Shown here: positions 1 to 6,283 of the stretch, in pieces
How the letters are laid out: each line of letters begins with the position of its first letter
Position numbering within the stretch: the first letter of the stretch is position 1
DNA from: Acidimicrobiia bacterium
GTDB taxonomy: Bacteria > Actinomycetota > Acidimicrobiia > Acidimicrobiales > AC-14
Direction of reading: 5' to 3'
Length of the DNA stretch: 8,007 nt
NCBI GenBank assembly: GCA_019243595.1
Contig: JAFAUA010000479.1
Span: 1 to 8,007 of the forward strand
Program-made: the position numbers and the translations under genes
Notes under the pieces: generated by a model
What the model saw: the letters and a program-made list of their open reading frames with translations, nothing else
Told to the model about the DNA's origin: nothing
Databases searched by the model: none

Positions 1-720
1 GAGGCCGACATCTCGCCGCTGAGCGCGTTGACTGTCAACGGCGGCCTCGACAAGTGGCAGCCCAGCGAGGTGGTCACTGCTGACCCCACGGCGCTGGCCA
101 GTACCCAGCTGACCCAGCTGCTCGTAGGCCACGGCATCTCGGCGGCACCGGCCCCGAACGCGGTCCACCCCGCGAGTGGCGTCGTGCTGGCGCGGGTCTC
201 GTCGGTGCCGCTGTCGGACATCGTGTCGTCGATGCTGCGGACGAGCGACAACCTGGCCGCCGAGCTCATCGTCAAAGAGATCGACAAGAAGGCGGGCGGG
301 ACGGGTACGACCGCCGGCGGGCTGGCGCTCGTGGCCTCGACGCTCCAGACCCTCGGGATCCCCACGGGCGGCGTGCACATGGGCGACGGCTCCGGCCTCG
401 ACCCCGGCGACCGGGCCACGTGTCCCGCGCTGCTGGCCGCCATGAACATGGGCGACACACCGGCATTTGCGTCACTGGTGAACGGCCTCGCCGTCGCCGG
501 GCGTTCCGGCACGCTCGTCAAGCGCTTCGTAGGCTCACCGATCGCCGGCCATCTCCAGGCCAAGACGGGCTGGATCGACTGCGCAGCGGCGATGGTCGGC
601 CAGATGAACCTCAGGCGCCCGCTCCACTTCGCCCTGATCGTGAACGGCCCGTGCAACTACGACAACGCCCTGAGCTACGAGGACCGGGTGGCAAACGCGC
701 TGGCCGCATACCCGACGTAG
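1..720 (+). CDS. dacB: D-alanyl-D-alanine carboxypeptidase, PBP4/DacB family (C-terminal part, 5' truncated)
   Basis: The reading frame is open from base 1, so the start lies outside the window; 239 codons are visible before TAG at 718-720. This is the C-terminal part of a serine peptidase family S13 (PBP4) penicillin-binding protein. Such enzymes trim or cleave D-Ala-D-Ala peptide bonds of peptidoglycan outside the membrane. Two of the three active-site motifs are visible: SDN (codons 82-84, the SxN motif, followed by LAAEL) and KTG (codons 188-190, in QAKTGWID). The typical DGSGL segment starts at codon 129. The SxxK motif with the nucleophilic serine and any signal peptide must lie upstream. 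Family members are usually about 400-500 residues, so roughly half is missing. The visible part shows no frameshift. The exact activity (carboxypeptidase or endopeptidase) cannot be told from this fragment. Confidence 0.9.
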   Translation, partial: EADISPLSALTVNGGLDKWQPSEVVTADPTALASTQLTQLLVGHGISAAPAPNAVHPASGVVLARVSSVPLSDIVSSMLRTSDNLAAELIVKEIDKKAGGTGTTAGGLALVASTLQTLGIPTGGVHMGDGSGLDPGDRATCPALLAAMNMGDTPAFASLVNGLAVAGRSGTLVKRFVGSPIAGHLQAKTGWIDCAAAMVGQMNLRRPLHFALIVNGPCNYDNALSYEDRVANALAAYPT

Positions 721-732
721 GTCATAGGCGCC

Positions 733-753
733 AAGCGTTCCGCGGAACGTTTT
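733..753 (+). terminator. Candidate intrinsic terminator after dacB
   Basis: Thirteen bases after the dacB stop lies a hairpin centred on the perfect 14-base palindrome CGTTCCGCGGAACG (736-749). The stem extends by A-T pairs and one G-T wobble to about 8 bp around a CGCG loop, and runs into TTTT at 750-753. The position suits dacB termination, but the stem is short and the T run is only four bases and partly within the stem. A symmetric protein-binding operator is an alternative reading. Confidence 0.4.
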
Positions 754-905
754 CGGAGCCGCGCAGCTTTCCTTGAAGGGTGAGCGACGCCAGAGGTCCC
801 TCAGCGTTCACAGAAGGACACTCGCGAGGTGACGATCTGGGTGGCTGGGAGTGCCACCCTGACGCTGGACCGTGCGTTCGCCCAGTCTCCGTGCAGTACG
901 TGCCG

Positions 906-928
906 CCATACGACGCCCCCATACGACG
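906..928. repeat. Short direct repeat, 10 bases, period 13
   Basis: CCATACGACG occurs at 906-915 and again, identically, at 919-928, separated by three C residues. It lies about 120 bases upstream of the gcvT start. It may be a regulator site or chance; two copies of 10 bases is weak evidence. Confidence 0.35.
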
Positions 929-1030
929 ACAAGTGCGCAGAGAATCGCAGCGGGTGCCTGGAGGTGGCCGCGCCGAACTGGCGGCTGCAACCGCACATGC
1001 ATGATCGCCCGGGTAGGACAGACCCGCCGA

Positions 1031-1036
1031 TAGTCT
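1031..1036 (+). promoter_or_regulatory. Candidate -10 box of a leaderless gcvT promoter
   Basis: TAGTCT matches the actinobacterial -10 consensus TAnnnT and ends seven bases before the GTG start of gcvT at 1044. That spacing would put the transcription start on or next to the start codon. No convincing -35 element is visible. The purine-rich GAGAGG (1039-1044) runs into the GTG and is too close to act as a normal Shine-Dalgarno sequence, which also favours a leaderless transcript. Confidence 0.45.
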
Positions 1037-1043
1037 CCGAGAG

Positions 1044-2099
1044 GTGGCCCTGCGGCACTCGCCCCTCGACGCCGAGCACCGCGAATTGGGCGCCAAGATG
1101 GTGCCGTTCGGTGGCTGGGAGATGCCCCTCGCGTACCCCTCTGGGACCCTGGCCGAGCACCGAGCGTGCCGGGGCGAGGCGGTGGCGTTCGACGTCAGCC
1201 ATCTGGGGACCGTGCGGGTCGAAGGGCCGGATGCCCTCGCCCATCTGCAGCGGACCCTCACAAACGACCTGCGCAAGATCGGCCCAGGCCGGGCCCAGTA
1301 CACGCACCTGCTCGACGAGGACGCCTCGGTCCTCGACGACATCATCGTGTGGTGGCTCGACGACGACCGTTTCGATGTGATGCCGAACGCCTCGAACACC
1401 GACCGGGTCGTCGACGCCATCGGCGGCACCGACACCACGGCAACCCGTGCGATCGTCGCCCTGCAGGGCCCGCAGGCACGGGAGCGCCTCCGACCGCTGG
1501 CCCCTGACGCCGCCTCGGTCGCCCACTTCGGCGTGGCGCCGTTCGAATGGAACGGCGTGGCGTGTGTCGTCGCCGGCACCGGCTACACGGGCGAGGACGG
1601 TGTCGAATGTGCCGTGCCCGCCGACGCCGCGCCCGCCTTCTGGCGCGCTGTCGTCGAAGCCGGCTTCGTTCCCGCCGGCCTCGGCGCACGCGACACGCTG
1701 CGTCTGGAAGCCGGTTTGCCGCTGCACGGGCACGAGCTCGGGCCGGGGATCACGCCGTTGCAGGCGGGCCTGGGGTGGGTCGTCGGCTGGGACAAGGACG
1801 ACTTCCGCGGCCGCGCCGCGCTGGCCGCCGAGCGCGAGCGCGGCGTCGCCCGCCGGCTCCGTGGCATGGTGCTCGACGGCCGCCAGCCGCCGCGCGAGGG
1901 CTACGTCGTGCGCGTCGACGGTAAGCCGGCCGGCGAAGTCACCAGCGGCAACTTCTCGCCGGTGCTCGAGCGGGGCATCGCCCTCGGTTTCGTGCCGCCC
2001 GACGTCGAGCCCGGGGCCGCGGTCGAGGTCGACCTGCGCGGCAAGCCCGCACCGGCGCAGATCGTGAAGCTGCCGTTCGTCGCGAAGAAGGCGGCGTAG
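1044..2099 (+). CDS. gcvT: Aminomethyltransferase, glycine cleavage system T protein
   Basis: GcvT takes the aminomethyl group carried by lipoyl-GcvH, transfers the one-carbon unit to tetrahydrofolate to give 5,10-methylene-THF, and releases ammonia. The 351-residue product is close to the family's usual 360-375. Visible family blocks are: GAKMVPFGGWEMP (16-28), the LTNDLRKI block (72-79) leading into GRAQYTHLLDEDASVLDD with the conserved acidic pair at 98-99, then LQGPQARERL, GYTGEDGVE, GARDTLRLEAGLPLHGHEL and a C-terminal domain with DGKPAGEVTSGNFSP. The GTG at 1044 is the only start after the in-frame stop at 1014 that keeps the full N-terminal block. It has no spaced Shine-Dalgarno sequence but has a TAnnnT box seven bases upstream. 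It is the first gene of gcvT-gcvPA-gcvPB, four bases before gcvPA. Related folate enzymes such as YgfZ are unlikely, given the complete GcvT signature and the neighbours. Confidence 0.96.
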   Translation: MALRHSPLDAEHRELGAKMVPFGGWEMPLAYPSGTLAEHRACRGEAVAFDVSHLGTVRVEGPDALAHLQRTLTNDLRKIGPGRAQYTHLLDEDASVLDDIIVWWLDDDRFDVMPNASNTDRVVDAIGGTDTTATRAIVALQGPQARERLRPLAPDAASVAHFGVAPFEWNGVACVVAGTGYTGEDGVECAVPADAAPAFWRAVVEAGFVPAGLGARDTLRLEAGLPLHGHELGPGITPLQAGLGWVVGWDKDDFRGRAALAAERERGVARRLRGMVLDGRQPPREGYVVRVDGKPAGEVTSGNFSPVLERGIALGFVPPDVEPGAAVEVDLRGKPAPAQIVKLPFVAKKAA

Positions 2100-2103
2100 G
2101 CAC

Positions 2104-3432
2104 GTGGGTCACTACGTCCCCCATACCGACGCCGAGATCGTCCAGATGCTCACGTTCCTCGGCATGTCGTCGCTCGACGAGCTGTTTGCCAGCGTGCCCG
2201 AAGTGCTTCGGCTGGCGGGTGGGCTCGACATGGCCGACGGGCTTTCCGAGCCCGACACGCTCGATGCCATGGAGCGCTTGGCCGAGCGCAACCGGCGCGC
2301 CGGTCGCGAGCTGGTGTGCTTCGCGGGCGGCGGCGCCTACGACCACGAGGTCCCGTCCACCGTGCGCCGGGTCGCCTTCCGGTCCGAGTTCGTCACCGCC
2401 TACACGCCGTACCAGCCCGAGGTCGCCCAGGGTGTGCTGCAGGCCCTGTTCGAGTACCAGACGCTGCTCTGTCGTCTGACGGGCATGGAAGTGGCGAACG
2501 CCTCCCTCTACGACGGCGCCTCGGCCTGCGTCGAGGCCGTGAACCTCGCGGTTTCCGCGACCGGGCGCCAGACCGTGCTCCTCTCCGACGGCGTCAACCC
2601 CAACTGGCGCCAGGTGCTCGAAACGTTCGCCGCCGGCACCGGCCACGACTACATCCGCTGCGACGTCGTCAACGGTGTGACGCGCTGGCCCGACGACGTC
2701 CAGCCCGCAGCCCTCCTCGTCCAGTACCCGAACTACCTCGGCTGCCTCGAGGACCTGGCGGCCGCCCGCCAGCTGGCCGACAAGACGGGGGCGCTGCTGC
2801 TCGTTGCCTTCGATCCGGTCGCCGCCGGCCTGCTGCACTCGCCGGGCCACTTCGGCGCCGATGTGGTGGTGGGGGAGGGGCAGCCGTTCGGCACGCCGCT
2901 GTCGTTCGGCGGGCCCTATCTCGGGTTGTTCGCCTGCAAGCGCGACCACGTGCGTCGCCTGCCCGGCCGGCTGGTCGGTGAGACCGTCGACGCCGACGGC
3001 CGGCGCGCCTACGTCACCACCCTGCGGACTCGGGAGCAGGACATCCGCCGCGAGAAGGCGTCGTCGAACGTGTGCACCAACCAGACGCTGATCGCTGTCG
3101 CGTGCGCCGTGCAGCTGGCGTGGCTGGGCACCGAGGGCCTGCGTGAGCTCGCCGTCCGCTGCGCGCGCGGGACGCGTTACACCCGTGAGGCGTTGCTCGC
3201 CATCGACGGCGTCGAGCCCCTGAGCGACGCCGCGGTGTTCCGCGAGTTCGCGGTCACGACGCCTACGTCGGGCGACGTCGTCGTCGAACGGATGGCCGAG
3301 GAGGGCTTCCTCGCCGGCGTCCCTCTCGGCGACGAGTACGGCGAGCGCGGCCTGCTGATCAGTGTCACCGAGCGGCGCACGCGCGACGAGATCGACGCCT
3401 TCGTTGCTGCCTTCGAGAAGGTGATCCGCTGA
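2104..3432 (+). CDS. gcvPA: Glycine dehydrogenase (decarboxylating) subunit 1, P-protein N-terminal half
   Basis: With GcvPB this forms the PLP-dependent P-protein, which decarboxylates glycine and passes the aminomethyl group to the lipoyl arm of GcvH. The 442-residue product matches the usual GcvPA length of about 440-450. Visible motifs are: a GGGAYDHEVP segment (75-84), TAYTPYQPE (98-106), SLYDGAS (134-140), a GEGQPFGTPLSFGGPYLG segment, GETVDADGRR, and REKASSNVCTNQ (316-327). This half has the aminotransferase-like fold but lacks the PLP-binding lysine, which is in GcvPB. The GTG at 2104 lies four bases after the gcvT stop with no strong Shine-Dalgarno sequence, so translation is probably coupled. 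Its stop overlaps the gcvPB start. Many actinobacteria have one fused GcvP of about 950 residues; here the split form is seen with no sign of a frameshift, since both proteins have normal ends. Confidence 0.95.
   Translation: MGHYVPHTDAEIVQMLTFLGMSSLDELFASVPEVLRLAGGLDMADGLSEPDTLDAMERLAERNRRAGRELVCFAGGGAYDHEVPSTVRRVAFRSEFVTAYTPYQPEVAQGVLQALFEYQTLLCRLTGMEVANASLYDGASACVEAVNLAVSATGRQTVLLSDGVNPNWRQVLETFAAGTGHDYIRCDVVNGVTRWPDDVQPAALLVQYPNYLGCLEDLAAARQLADKTGALLLVAFDPVAAGLLHSPGHFGADVVVGEGQPFGTPLSFGGPYLGLFACKRDHVRRLPGRLVGETVDADGRRAYVTTLRTREQDIRREKASSNVCTNQTLIAVACAVQLAWLGTEGLRELAVRCARGTRYTREALLAIDGVEPLSDAAVFREFAVTTPTSGDVVVERMAEEGFLAGVPLGDEYGERGLLISVTERRTRDEIDAFVAAFEKVIR
3418..3425 (+). promoter_or_regulatory. 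Ribosome-binding site for gcvPB
   Basis: AAGGTGAT, inside the end of gcvPA and six bases before the ATG at 3432, matches the 3' end of 16S rRNA well. It decides for the ATG at 3432 over the internal ATG at 3474, which has no such site. The TGATG overlap of stop and start adds translational coupling. Confidence 0.6.
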
Positions 3433-4928
3433 TGAGCCCGTCAGCCGGTGGCCGCGCAACCAGCGCGCCGATCATGGGCCGCGACGCCGAGCCCACGCTC
3501 TTCGAGCTCTCGTCACCGGGCCGGCGGGCGGCGTCTTTCCGCACGACCGGGCTTCCCGAGTGGGAACCCGAGGAGCTGGTACCGGGCGGGCACCTGCGCG
3601 GCGAGCCGGCGCCTATCGCCGAGATCTCCGAACGCGACCTCGTCGCCCACTTCACGCGCCTGAGCCATCGCCAGTACTCGGTCGATCTCGGCGCCTACCC
3701 GCTCGGGTCGTGCACGATGAAGTACAACCCCAAGCTCTGCGACGACGCCGCGTCGCTTCCGGGGCTCGCCGACGTGCACCCCGCGGCGCCGGCCGCCCTC
3801 ACCCAGGGGTGGATGGAACTGCTCGCCGAGCTCGAACAGGCGCTGTGCCGGGTCACGGGAATGCACGCCGCCACCCTCCAGCCGCCGGCGGGTGCCGCGG
3901 GCGAGCTCACCGGACTGTTGCTGATGCGGGCGTGGCACACCGAGCGCGGCAACCCCCGCCACAAGATCGTGATCCCCGATTCGGCCCACGGCACCAATCC
4001 GGCATCGGTCACCCTCGGCGGGTACGAGACCGTGACCGTGCCGTCGGACCATCGCGGGCTGGTCGACGTTGCCGCGCTGCGCGAGCGCCTCGACGACGAC
4101 GTCGCCGGAATCATGCTCACCAACCCGAACACCCTCGGCCTGTTCGAGGAGGACATCGCCGAGATCGCGGCGGCGGTCCACGAGGTTGGCGGGCTCCTCT
4201 ATTACGACGGCGCCAACCTCAACGCCATCCTCGGCGTCACACGACCGGGCGACATGGGGTTCGACATCGTGCACATGAACCTGCACAAGACCTTCGCCGT
4301 CCCCCACGGCGGCGGCGGACCGGGCGCCGGGCCCGTGGCCGTGTCGGAGCGCTTGGCGCCGTACCTCCCGGGACCCCGGCCCGTGTTGGGGGACGACGGC
4401 GCCTACGCGTGGCAGACGCCGTCGAAGTCGATCGGTCGCGTGCACTCGTGGCACGGCAACGCGCTGGCGCTGGCCCGTGCGTACTCGTACATCCTCGCCA
4501 ACGGCGGCGACGGCCTACGCCGCGTCGCGGAAGCGGCAGTGCTCAACGCCAACTGGCTGCGGACCCGTCTGCGGGGCATCTACGACCTGCCGTACGACCG
4601 GCCGGCCATGCACGAGTTCGTGGCGTCCACCTCGACTCTAAAGAAGGGGAAGGGCCTGCGGGCGCTCGACGTCGCCAAGCGACTCCTCGAAGAAGGGTTC
4701 CACGCGCCGACGGTGTACTTCCCGTTGATCGTCGACGAGGCACTGATGATCGAGCCCACCGAGACCGAAAGCCTCCAAACGCTGGAGGCGCTGGGCGACG
4801 CGCTCGAACGCATCGCTGCCGGCGACGCGGACAACGCGCACCACGCTCCGCGCACAACGCCGGTCCGCAGGGTGGACGAAGCGCGCGCGGCGCGACAGTT
4901 GATCCCTACCTGGGACTCAAGGGAGTAA
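3432..4928 (+). CDS. gcvPB: Glycine dehydrogenase (decarboxylating) subunit 2, P-protein C-terminal half
   Basis: This is the catalytic PLP-binding half of the split P-protein. Visible family blocks are: EPTLFELSSPGRR (20-32), YPLGSCTMKYNPK (89-101), DSAHGTNPAS (183-192), YYDGANLNAI, and the cofactor site NLHKTFAVPHGGGGPG. In that site K286 is the expected Schiff-base lysine, followed by the glycine-rich loop (293-298). The protein is 498 residues, at the long end for GcvPB; the first 14 residues before the alternative Met15 (3474) look like a non-conserved extension. I kept 3432 because of the upstream AAGGTGAT and the one-base TGATG overlap with gcvPA. The C-terminus, with TTPVRRVDEARAAR, is typical. 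GcvPA plus GcvPB total 940 residues, matching one fused GcvP. It is the last known glycine-cleavage gene of the operon; gcvH and lpd are not present. Confidence 0.95.
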   Translation: MSPSAGGRATSAPIMGRDAEPTLFELSSPGRRAASFRTTGLPEWEPEELVPGGHLRGEPAPIAEISERDLVAHFTRLSHRQYSVDLGAYPLGSCTMKYNPKLCDDAASLPGLADVHPAAPAALTQGWMELLAELEQALCRVTGMHAATLQPPAGAAGELTGLLLMRAWHTERGNPRHKIVIPDSAHGTNPASVTLGGYETVTVPSDHRGLVDVAALRERLDDDVAGIMLTNPNTLGLFEEDIAEIAAAVHEVGGLLYYDGANLNAILGVTRPGDMGFDIVHMNLHKTFAVPHGGGGPGAGPVAVSERLAPYLPGPRPVLGDDGAYAWQTPSKSIGRVHSWHGNALALARAYSYILANGGDGLRRVAEAAVLNANWLRTRLRGIYDLPYDRPAMHEFVASTSTLKKGKGLRALDVAKRLLEEGFHAPTVYFPLIVDEALMIEPTETESLQTLEALGDALERIAAGDADNAHHAPRTTPVRRVDEARAARQLIPTWDSRE

Positions 4929-4960
4929 AGCCAGCTTCCTAACGCGCCGATGCTCCGCGC

Positions 4961-5131
4961 ATGTTTGCGTGGCTCCTGGCGCGGCGAGGGATGACACGAC
5001 TAGTCATCACCTACTTCGCGCTGGCGGCCGTCGCCATGGTGATCGCGGTGTCGACATTCGCAGTTTCGACCCAGCACACCAGCGCGGGCGAGGAGACACT
5101 GCAGCTCCACATCACCCGCTACCACGGGTAG
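4961..5131 (+). CDS. Small single-span membrane protein, unknown function
   Basis: This is a 56-residue frame from ATG at 4961 to TAG at 5129-5131. The product has a short basic N-terminus (R8, R9, R13), one strongly hydrophobic stretch (about residues 14-36, LVITYFALAAVAMVIAV and onward) and a polar tail of about 20 residues containing HTSAGEETLQLH. The positive-inside rule suggests the N-terminus is cytoplasmic and the tail outside. Only nine of the 56 codons end in A or T by hand count, which fits coding sequence here. It starts 32 bases after gcvPB on the same strand and ends seven bases before the convergent DUF2752 gene, so it neatly fills the gap. The start has no clear Shine-Dalgarno sequence; the internal ATG at 4991 has GAGGG directly against it, which is too close. 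I do not recognise the family. Confidence 0.5.
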   Translation: MFAWLLARRGMTRLVITYFALAAVAMVIAVSTFAVSTQHTSAGEETLQLHITRYHG

Positions 5132-5138
5132 GGCGCGC

Positions 5139-5501
5139 TCAGAGGTAGCCGAAGCGGTGAAGCTGGAAGCTCCACATCAGGGCCAGCACCGCGAAGACAA
5201 GGCCCAGTGGGACGCGGATCGCCTTCGGGCGCCAGATGAGCAAGACGAGGGCGACGAGCACAGCCACGATGCCCGCCGGCGTCGCCGCCACTGCGTCGCC
5301 GAATCGCAGGTGCATGGTGGCCTCGACGCTGGTTGTCATCCCGCACAGCGGACACGGCACACCGGTGACCGTCCGCAGCGGACACAGGAGCGAAGGATGG
5401 CCGGGGAGCGCCGGCAGCACGAGGGCCGCCGCCAACATCAGCCCACCGGCCGTGCGGAGGTCTCCGACGTCCGGCACCTCCAGCATTCGCGCCGGGTTCA
5501 C
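5139..5501 (-). CDS. DUF2752 family membrane protein
   Basis: The product of about 120 residues carries the DUF2752 hallmark: a hydrophobic segment (about 19-33), then CPLRTVTGVPCPLCGMTTS with C40, C50 and C53, then two more membrane helices (AGIVAVLVALVLLIW and PLGLVFAVLALMWSF). The family is widespread in actinobacteria and Bacteroidetes; its biochemical role is not established as far as I know. The frame is open further upstream inside the aldolase gene. I chose the GTG at 5501 because it lies two bases after the aldolase stop, which suggests coupling; the ATG at 5486 (115 residues) is the alternative. Neither has a clear Shine-Dalgarno sequence. It is the last gene of the RDD-aldolase-DUF2752 minus-strand run. 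Confidence 0.82.
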   Translation of the reverse strand: MNPARMLEVPDVGDLRTAGGLMLAAALVLPALPGHPSLLCPLRTVTGVPCPLCGMTTSVEATMHLRFGDAVAATPAGIVAVLVALVLLIWRPKAIRVPLGLVFAVLALMWSFQLHRFGYL

Positions 5502-5503
5502 TG

Positions 5504-6265
5504 CTACTCGAGCAGGTCGGGCTGCTCCCGCACGATGCGGTCGTAGAGGGGCTGAAAGCTCAGCCATCCCGCGAAGTGGCCGCCGACCTGGGTGCTGGTG
5601 AGCTCGGCCTGCTCCTTGTCGATGTGCACCGGCTTGCCCGCCGCTTCGGCCATCAGCTGCACCTGGCAGGAGCGCTCCATGGTGATGAACCAGAAGGCGG
5701 CTTCGTCGACCGAGTGACCCACGGTCAGTAGGCCGTGGTTCGAGAGGATGACAGCCTTCGACTCACCCAGCGCATGAGCGAGGCGCTTGCCCTCCTCGAG
5801 GTCGAGCACGACACCGGTGTAGTCGTCGAACACGGCGTGGTCGTTGTAGAAGGCGCACACGTCCTGGGTGAGGGGATCGAGGGGCCGGCGCAGCGACGAC
5901 CATGTCTTGCCGTACGTCGAGTGGGCATGGGCGGCGGCGATGACGTCGGGCCGCGCCGCGTGGACCTGGGAGTGGATGACGAAGGCCGCCGTGTTCACCG
6001 GACGATTGCCCTCGACGACCTCACCCTTGTCGTTGACGAGGATCAGGTCGGACACCTTGATGTGGCCGAAGTGCATGGCGAAGGGGTTGACCCAGAAATG
6101 GTCCTTGAGCTCAGGGTCGCGGGCCGTGATGTGTCCGGCCACGCCCTCGTCGAACCCGAACCTCGAGAACAGCCGAAAGGCGGCGGCCAGCCGCTGCTTA
6201 CGGTGGAGGCGTTCGTCCTCGACCGAGTCGAAGGTGGGCGGCGTCAGGCTGCTCGGATCGCTCAT
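5504..6265 (-). CDS. Class II aldolase/adducin family protein
   Basis: The 253-residue product has the class II aldolase/adducin fold, used by metal-dependent enzymes that cleave or epimerise sugar phosphates (fuculose- and ribulose-phosphate types) and by related proteins of unknown reaction. Visible blocks are: EGVAGHITARDPE (40-52), a VNPFAMHFGHIKVSDLILV segment, VIHSQVHAARPDV (96-108), HAHSTYG (113-119) and SNHGLLTVG (175-183). H113, H115 and H177 match the three zinc-ligand histidines. The glutamate that supplies the remaining acidic residue in FucA is replaced: by alignment its place, four residues before H98, holds A94. This is the adducin-like subgroup, so an aldolase activity should not be assumed. 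The ATG at 6265 has GGAG only one base away but a TAnnnT box six bases upstream. No sugar-pathway gene is adjacent, so the substrate is unknown. Confidence 0.9.
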   Translation of the reverse strand: MSDPSSLTPPTFDSVEDERLHRKQRLAAAFRLFSRFGFDEGVAGHITARDPELKDHFWVNPFAMHFGHIKVSDLILVNDKGEVVEGNRPVNTAAFVIHSQVHAARPDVIAAAHAHSTYGKTWSSLRRPLDPLTQDVCAFYNDHAVFDDYTGVVLDLEEGKRLAHALGESKAVILSNHGLLTVGHSVDEAAFWFITMERSCQVQLMAEAAGKPVHIDKEQAELTSTQVGGHFAGWLSFQPLYDRIVREQPDLLE

Positions 6266-6271
6266 ACTCCG

Positions 6272-6277
6272 AGGCTA
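6272..6277 (-). promoter_or_regulatory. Candidate -10 box of a leaderless aldolase promoter
   Basis: Read on the minus strand, TAGCCT (TAnnnT) is followed by six bases, CGGAGT, and then the ATG of the aldolase gene. It lies in the 18-base gap after the RDD gene, so it would be an internal promoter of the run. No clear -35 box is visible. Confidence 0.4.
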
Positions 6278-6283
6278 CGCCCT

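Larger units (their letters stand above)
721..1043. other. Non-coding region between dacB and gcvT
   Basis: These 323 bases hold no gene I can support; the short frames crossing them show no recognisable family and no good ribosome-binding site. From left to right they contain: the palindromic hairpin at 733-753; a stretch (773-820) with fragmentary resemblance to glycine-riboswitch core motifs; a perfect 7-bp-stem hairpin, GGGTGGC (839-845) with GCCACCC (853-859), not followed by a T run; a 10-base direct repeat (906-915 and 919-928); and a TAnnnT box (1031-1036) just before gcvT. The size is unusual next to the tight spacing elsewhere, so it probably carries control elements for the glycine-cleavage operon. 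Confidence 0.6.

Noticed and set aside
780..1004. Plus-strand frame of 74 codons with a GTG start in the dacB-gcvT gap
   Set aside because: No ribosome-binding site, no hydrophobic or domain pattern, and several overlapping frames of similar length exist in the same stretch, as expected by chance at this GC content.
801..1733. Open frame of 310 codons on the minus strand covering the gcvT upstream region and half of gcvT
   Set aside because: Most of it is antisense to gcvT; the part over 801-1043 shows no family, and its start lies inside gcvT.
2097..3434. Split of gcvP caused by a frameshift or sequencing error
   Set aside because: GcvPA ends at a normal C-terminus, GcvPB begins with its own ribosome-binding site, and the two lengths match known split subunits.
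1939..3459. Long open frame of 506 codons on the minus strand, opposite gcvPA
   Set aside because: It lies entirely antisense to a gene with clear family motifs. Such frames are expected opposite GC-rich coding sequence, and its product shows no family motif and is low in hydrophobic core patterns.
3474..3476. Internal ATG (Met15) as the true start of gcvPB
   Set aside because: It would give a more typical N-terminus, but it has no ribosome-binding site, whereas the ATG at 3432 has AAGGTGAT six bases upstream and overlaps the gcvPA stop.
3513..4454. Open frame of 313 codons on the minus strand, opposite gcvPB
   Set aside because: Same explanation: a mirror of GC-rich codon bias in gcvPB, with no recognisable domain.
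5118..5149. Inverted repeat GCTACC / GGTAGC across the convergent stops of the small membrane protein and the DUF2752 gene, as a two-way terminator
   Set aside because: The stem is only 6 bp with a 20-base loop and no T run on either side, and part of it is coding. Too weak to call.
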